From assembly GCF_019721995.1 (NCBI RefSeq), contig NZ_BLYC01000006.1, positions 124,001 to 188,000 on the forward strand: a stretch of 64,000 nt of DNA. The letters are read 5' to 3'. The notes under the pieces were generated by a model. The model searched no databases. It saw nothing but the letters and a program-made list of their open reading frames with translations, and was not told where the DNA came from. The stretch is from Bathymodiolus japonicus methanotrophic gill symbiont. GTDB lineage: Bacteria; Pseudomonadota; Gammaproteobacteria; Methylococcales; Methylomonadaceae. Position 1 is the stretch's first letter; each line of letters opens with the position of its first letter. This document shows, in pieces, positions 59,644 to 64,000 of the stretch. The position numbers and the translations under genes are program-made.

Positions 59644-59755
59644 CCCCCCAAGGGTAATTTATAGTTTTTGTATGAATATCACAACAAATTGTATCGTTCA
59701 CACAACATTTTGTAACACGGTAGAAAGGATAGCAGTAAACTTTGCCCCTTACAAG
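59644..59755 (-). promoter_or_regulatory. upstream region of outer-membrane protein gene
   Basis: 112 bases between the start and ISc; AT-rich with a purine-rich ribosome-binding site next to the gene. The promoter is likely here but not pinned down. Confidence 0.4.
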
Positions 59756-59962
59756 CTGAAGTTTCATAGTTTTTAAAGCATAAGAATATCAGCGAATGCT
59801 TATTTTTCTGAAATATTGGTATTACTAATATTAATGGCATTCCGTTGACTAAAAGCCTTGAATTCTTTTTAAAAACAACAGGTTAATCGTGAATGAGGCC
59901 TAGTTTTACTGTATAATGAAAGTTTATAACACATTGATTATACAAATAAAACGACCTCATTC

Positions 59963-61463
59963 ATGTTTATTTTACGCGATATTTCACTCCCGCTTCAAGA
60001 TCATTTTTCCGAAACCACTTTAGGCCGCGAACGAGCCTCTCTGTTCGTTTACACGATCCTGTCCATTATCGTTCCTTTTACGTCATCAATGACCTCTAAT
60101 CTTTGGCGTTGCCTTGATACGTTGTTTGGGTTTGAGATCAAGAATAAGCGCTTTTACACTTTCATGGCTTCTTCAACTTTGCCGTGGGCTGGGCTGTGGA
60201 AAACTATCTGGGAGCTGATTCCGTCTCCTGAAACAGATGGGCGCATATTGGTTGCACTGGATGACTCCATTATCACTAAAGTAGGCAAAAATATCTTCGG
60301 CTGTGAAGCCATTTTTGACCACGCGGCCAAATCGAATCAAAGCAAATATCCATGGGCACAAAATATTGTATCGGTAAGGTTGCTGAAACAGGTCAAAGGT
60401 CGCTGTGCGTGCTTATTTTTAGATTTCCGATTTTATCTGCCCTTAAAAACAATTCAGGCAAAAAAAGAAACCGCCACGATAAGAGGTGATGTCGTTCCTT
60501 TCCTGACCAAGATGGCTCAGGCGGCTCAAATGCTGATTGCAATTGCAATTGCAGAACATTTTTCCACCGCTCCGATATTGACAGTCACTGATACTCGATG
60601 TTCAAGTTTTCAGCTATAACTGGGCTAAGAAAAGTAAATTTTTCCGGCTTTGTTTTATAAGTGATTGATTTACAATGATGTTGATGCTTTCTTTGTCAGT
60701 AAAATTATCAATAAAATCAATCAGTTAAAAAACTTGAACATCGAGTGATAGCTGGTTTGGCAACAATGGCCTATGGAAGCCTGTTTACAAAGCTATCGGA
60801 AGCCGGTTTAATATTCTCTCTAGGTTAAGGTGCAATAATGTACTGTACGATCGTCCAGAAAAAAGAAAACCCAAGCAGAGGGGGCGGAATAAAAAGTACG
60901 GGCAGCGTCTGGGGTCAGCCACAGACATGGCAAAAACAGTACAACAAAAGGCCCGATCGTATACCGTGAATCTCTATGGAAAACAGCGTGAAGTCAGGGC
61001 TTATAGTCGCGTTGTCATGCTGAAAACATTGAAACGACCCGTTCAGGTTGTCTGGGTGTTTCATCGCACACAGTGGATTGCTTTGTTTACGACCGATCTA
61101 AGTTTATCCGTCACACAGATTATTGAGTATTATGGTGCGCGATGGAAAATCGAATCCGGGCTCAAAGAGCTCAAGCAAGACATAGGGAGTCAGAAAAGTC
61201 AGTGTCGAAATGCGCAGGCAGTGACCAACCATTTGAACTTCTGTATGATGGCAACAACGCTGACGTGGATTTACGCGGATCGTTTAAAAACCGATCCGGA
61301 ACGTCGGCACAAAGTGAAGGGGCGAGCCAGTTTCGCCTTTTCAGATATCCGCCGCATCATTGCCGAAGCGGCTTTGGAACCGGATTTTGAAAGGGTTTGC
61401 CCCAAATACAGCAGCTCCCCTGTAAATTCGGTGGTAGCCGTTTTATTGCGAATGGTTGCTTGA
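59963..61463 (+). pseudogene. ISc transposase (IS4 family), split by MITE1
   Basis: MFILRDISLPLQDHF start, ILVALDDSIITKVGKN with the first aspartate, TAPILTVTDS|WFGNNG with the second (the bar marks the MITE1), and YYGARWKIESGLKELK. Six extra bases duplicate IA near IAIAIAEHF. Removing the MITE at one TGATA copy gives a continuous frame. Confidence 0.88.
60595..60746. mobile_element. MITE1 copy in ISc, TSD TGATA
   Basis: 152 bp; TGATA on both sides. Confidence 0.93.
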
Positions 61464-61484
61464 TGAATTTCTAAGAAACTTCAG

Positions 61485-62446
61485 TTCGTACACACTGTAT
61501 GCTTCAACCCCTGTATTGATCTCATGGCGGGAGTCAAAATGGATAGACTCAACCAGAGTCGCAATTGAATTTTCTTTTAGCATTGAAATCATGTAATTAG
61601 CATGTCGTTTCTGCCGATCCCACCAGACAAAGTCGGTGACGGCTTTATCGTAGACATAGAGATGTTTCTGAGAGCTGTTATTTCCCTTGTTTTGCTTTTC
61701 AATATGATCTCGTAACACAGGTATTTCTTGATGTCTCTGAGTTCCGTTTGTCACCAGACAAAGAAATATGAGCAACCCACTTCTGAGATTCAACGCGTAA
61801 ATCCCTCCGGACGCATAAACTTTCCCCTTGCTGTTTTTTTCAGTATGGCAGGCATGATCAATAAAATTTCCATCCGCTGCTTCTATGGTGTATTCGTCAA
61901 GTTCTGGGAATGCTTTAATATAATCAATGCCTTGCGATAGCAGTGTTTCAGAGTGAAGATGGTAGCTCTGCTGTTCAAATGCCTCAAGCATACTTGTTCG
62001 TCTATGCGACTTCAGTGATTTAAAATACGTTGAGTGGGGAAGCAGCTGGCCATAAATCTGTTCATTGGTTTGGAGGAAATGGCGACCACTATCGACTACA
62101 CTGATACAGCGTAATAACCCAAGGCGAATAAAGTCGATATCCTTCAACTCTGGGCATGAACGAGCCCACAAAGGATGACGCTCTGCTAACAGGGCACGTT
62201 CCATACTTTCATTGCAGTGTTGGTGAATATGTTCAGAGAGTGGTAGGTCTTTAAGCATGGGTGATATCCGTTTATGAGGTGATTAAAACGGAAATTTTTA
62301 GAAAAATCTTTTCGGCAAATGCCAGCTTTATTTGAAATTATTTGTTGTTTTTTTACGGTGCCTACAGAGTGTCTATTTGCTGTTATAAGTGATTAAAATC
62401 AAAAAGATGAAAATATTCGAGTGGTGCTACCTTCAGGTAGGTTATA
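61485..62446 (-). pseudogene. ISb copy 4, 3'-truncated by ISc
   Basis: Transposase from ATG 62258 leftward, uninterrupted until the ISc junction at EAYSVYE. It carries the uninterrupted form of the SPE-B/SPE-C target (CTTTCCCCTTGCTG near 61825). The outer end is cut by ISa at 62447. Confidence 0.9.
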
Positions 62447-63404
62447 CTCGATGTTCAAGTTTTTCCATCCCATTGCCATCAAACTCTTACCTTCACCCAG
62501 CAGAACAATACTTTAATGATGGTGTTGGCCCTAAGCGCCCTAAATCTCTGCCAATCATATGTTTTCCTGATGGCATCAGTTGAAACACATCCTTTATTAA
62601 TTCACCTAACTCTTTCAGCTTATCACCAGGATCTGGAAACTCTAGCAATGACGTGATGAACTCAAGCAGTACATCCATTTGAGACTTGCGCTGTAAGCTT
62701 CCTACGGTATACGCAGGTAGTTTGCTTTCAATGCGGGCTATTTGCTCTGGGTGAAGGAGAAGGCAATGGTCAAACAAAAGACTCAGAATCAGGCCTCGGG
62801 GAGTCGCTATTTTTGCGAAAGCTTGTTTTGGGCATCCCAGCCCAAGCAAGCGGCAAAAACTTAACGCGACCACTTATGCCTCCGGCGGCCCCGATTCGTC
62901 CTCGTCACCTCGTCCCGACCCAACAAGGGGTCGGAACATAGGCTCCAAATGACTTGACGCCGTGTCGGATGGCCTTTTATTTTGTCTCCACCTTCGCTAA
63001 CGCTCAGACTCCGACAAAACAACGGCCCTACGGCTATCGCGGACTAAAAATCATCACTTCGCTTAGGCTCCGTTTCCCTGATTTTCAGCGACGGCTTGAT
63101 CCCTCTTCATCTAATTGTTTGGCCTCACGCCCCCATCCTTCATTAAAGCTTCCAGTCCTCAAAGAAAACCTCAATCAGCCATCTCAACGTATAGGCTTGA
63201 ATAATATCTTGTGTGCGCCAAGTCAGGTCTGTCGCCACTAAATAGCGATAGTCGTTTTCACCGTCATATTTTAAGGCAATGACAAAGCGTTTTTTTACTG
63301 TGAGAACTCACCTTTAATCGTGCACTGCTGACAGTCACTTTAATCTCTTTTCCGCCACGTACACGTATTATCTGATCAATGCCTTTGTTAATCGAATTAA
63401 AGTA
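62447..63404 (-). pseudogene. ISa copy 5, 5'-truncated by IS30, carrying SPE-C
   Basis: Right end and the C-terminal half of the ISa transposase in reverse; SPE-C at 62796-63090 interrupts it, small indels near 63144 and 63290 shift the frame, and IS30 begins at 63405. Confidence 0.88.
62796..63090 (-). repeat. SPE-C element in ISa
   Basis: 295 bp; the flanks AGGCC|ACGG join as in ISa copy 2 (near 18190); same orientation as the gene. Confidence 0.93.
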
Positions 63405-64000
63405 CCTGAATTCGTATAATAAGTGCATAACCCTCTGCAAGTATTGGCTAGACTAACACCTGTTGAATTAAGACAAGACATAGGTGTAAAGTAAACAGCT
63501 ACCAAACAATTTACAGAGGCTACAAATGAGCTATACACACCTATGTCCTGAAGAAAGATATTATATAGAAATTGAATTAAAAAAGGGAACTTCACAGAAT
63601 AAAATAGCAGAAGCCTTAGAACGAAGCCAAAGCAATATTTCACGCGAGATTAAACGCAATACAGGTCAAAGAGGCTACAGGCATAAACAAGCAGAAGATT
63701 TTGCCCAAGAACGACACAAAAACAAGCCTAAAGAGGTTAAATTAACGGATGAAATAAAAGGCATTGTTAATGTTCGCATTGAGGATGACTGGAGTCCTGA
63801 GCAGATTGCAGGGCGGTTAAAACAAGAAGGTATAATTAGTCTTCATCATGAAACAATCTACCAGCATATTCTGGCGGACAAAAAGGCAGGGGGTGAACTA
63901 TACAAGCATCTTCGGCATCAGAACAAAACCTATCGCAAGCGGTATGGGTCAGCCCATAATAGGACAGGAATCCCTAATAGAGTCGATATAGATGAGCGTC
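63405..64000 (+). mobile_element. IS30-family element copy 2 (runs off window end)
   Basis: End CCTGAATTCGTATAAT at 63405, matching the end at 45735, inserted in ISa. Confidence 0.9.
63526..64000 (+). CDS. IS30-family transposase (partial, continues past window)
   Basis: 158 codons visible: MSYTHLCPEERYYIEIELKKG, helix-turn-helix SQNKIAEALERSQSNISREI, then IRVEDDWSPEQIAGRL-type region (VRIEDDWSPEQIAGRLKQEG) and HHETIYQHILADKKAGG, as in IS30 transposases. The frame lacks the deletion seen in copy 1, so it is potentially intact. Confidence 0.9.
   Translation, partial: MSYTHLCPEERYYIEIELKKGTSQNKIAEALERSQSNISREIKRNTGQRGYRHKQAEDFAQERHKNKPKEVKLTDEIKGIVNVRIEDDWSPEQIAGRLKQEGIISLHHETIYQHILADKKAGGELYKHLRHQNKTYRKRYGSAHNRTGIPNRVDIDER

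Larger units (their letters stand above)
59756..61484 (+). mobile_element. ISc copy 4, split by MITE1
   Basis: Both CTGAAGTTTC ends present. The best reference for uninterrupted ISc sequence at the SPE target sites of copies 1-3. Confidence 0.92.

Noticed and set aside
7764-63090. SPEs as IS200/IS605-type or TnpB guide-RNA elements
   Set aside because: Duplication-free insertion fits, but no fixed sequence precedes the left end among the flanks and no Y1 transposase or TnpB/IscB gene is in the window.

Overview
The window is a 64 kb stretch of AT-leaning Gammaproteobacterial chromosome. Gene order and gene set (glyQ-glyS-gmhB-plsC; gpsA-secB-rhodanese; gpmI-envC-ctpA; nth; folA; cobM-cbiX) suggest a methanotroph-like gammaproteobacterium (Methylococcales), but that placement is inference from synteny only. 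I see no rRNA or tRNA gene, no CRISPR array and no prophage.

Islands of ordinary chromosome: 99-6814 (msrQ remnant, glyQS, gmhB, plsC, a lipoprotein, an M23 peptidase), 11181-16860 (FMN reductase 5' half, gpsA-secB-rhodanese-arsR, gpmI, start of envC), 19378-22566 (end of envC, ctpA, cspA, a small membrane protein), 26710-35364 (remains of a surface-polysaccharide locus: methyltransferase, glycosyltransferase, O-antigen ligase, WecA-like transferase), 37801-39960 (nucleoside hydrolase remnant, nth, McrB fragment), 47758-48300 (folA) and 55735-59637 (small conserved protein, cbiX-like chelatase, cobM, broken higB with intact higA, outer-membrane protein).

Everything between, and much inside these islands, is mobile DNA. 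I distinguish: (i) three IS4-type elements, here called ISa (ends CTCGATGTTCAAG), ISb (ends CATCAGTGTTCCC) and ISc (ends CTGAAGTTTC), each in four or five copies; (ii) IS66, IS1634, IS30, IS1595, IS630, IS110 and IS3 members, mostly decayed; (iii) four MITE families (MITE1 shares the ISa ends, MITE2 the CTGAAG end of ISc, MITE3 the IS1634 ends, MITE4 is separate); and (iv) the most unusual component, a family of about 24 structured 260-295 bp elements, here called SPE (A 280 bp, A' 291 bp, B 260 bp, C 295 bp).

SPEs begin CGCTG and end GCGCGCCTG (A, A', B) or CTCCCCGA (C). They have no terminal inverted repeats. By comparison with uninterrupted copies or by reading-frame reconstruction they sit between two adjacent host bases with no target duplication. 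Their subfamilies keep the same hairpins with different paired bases, which points to a conserved RNA or single-strand DNA fold. I regard this as the best candidate for an undescribed mobile system in the window.

Several host genes can be rebuilt in frame by deleting the insertions: envC (357 codons including stop, from five exact pieces plus one nonsense change), a GT4 glycosyltransferase (406 codons), an FMN reductase (175 codons) and higB (88 codons). Two blocks of 4.0 and 6.2 kb, each with a MITE1 end on the left and an ISa end on the right and each with a perfect 5-bp target duplication, look like composite transposons formed by a MITE and its autonomous relative.
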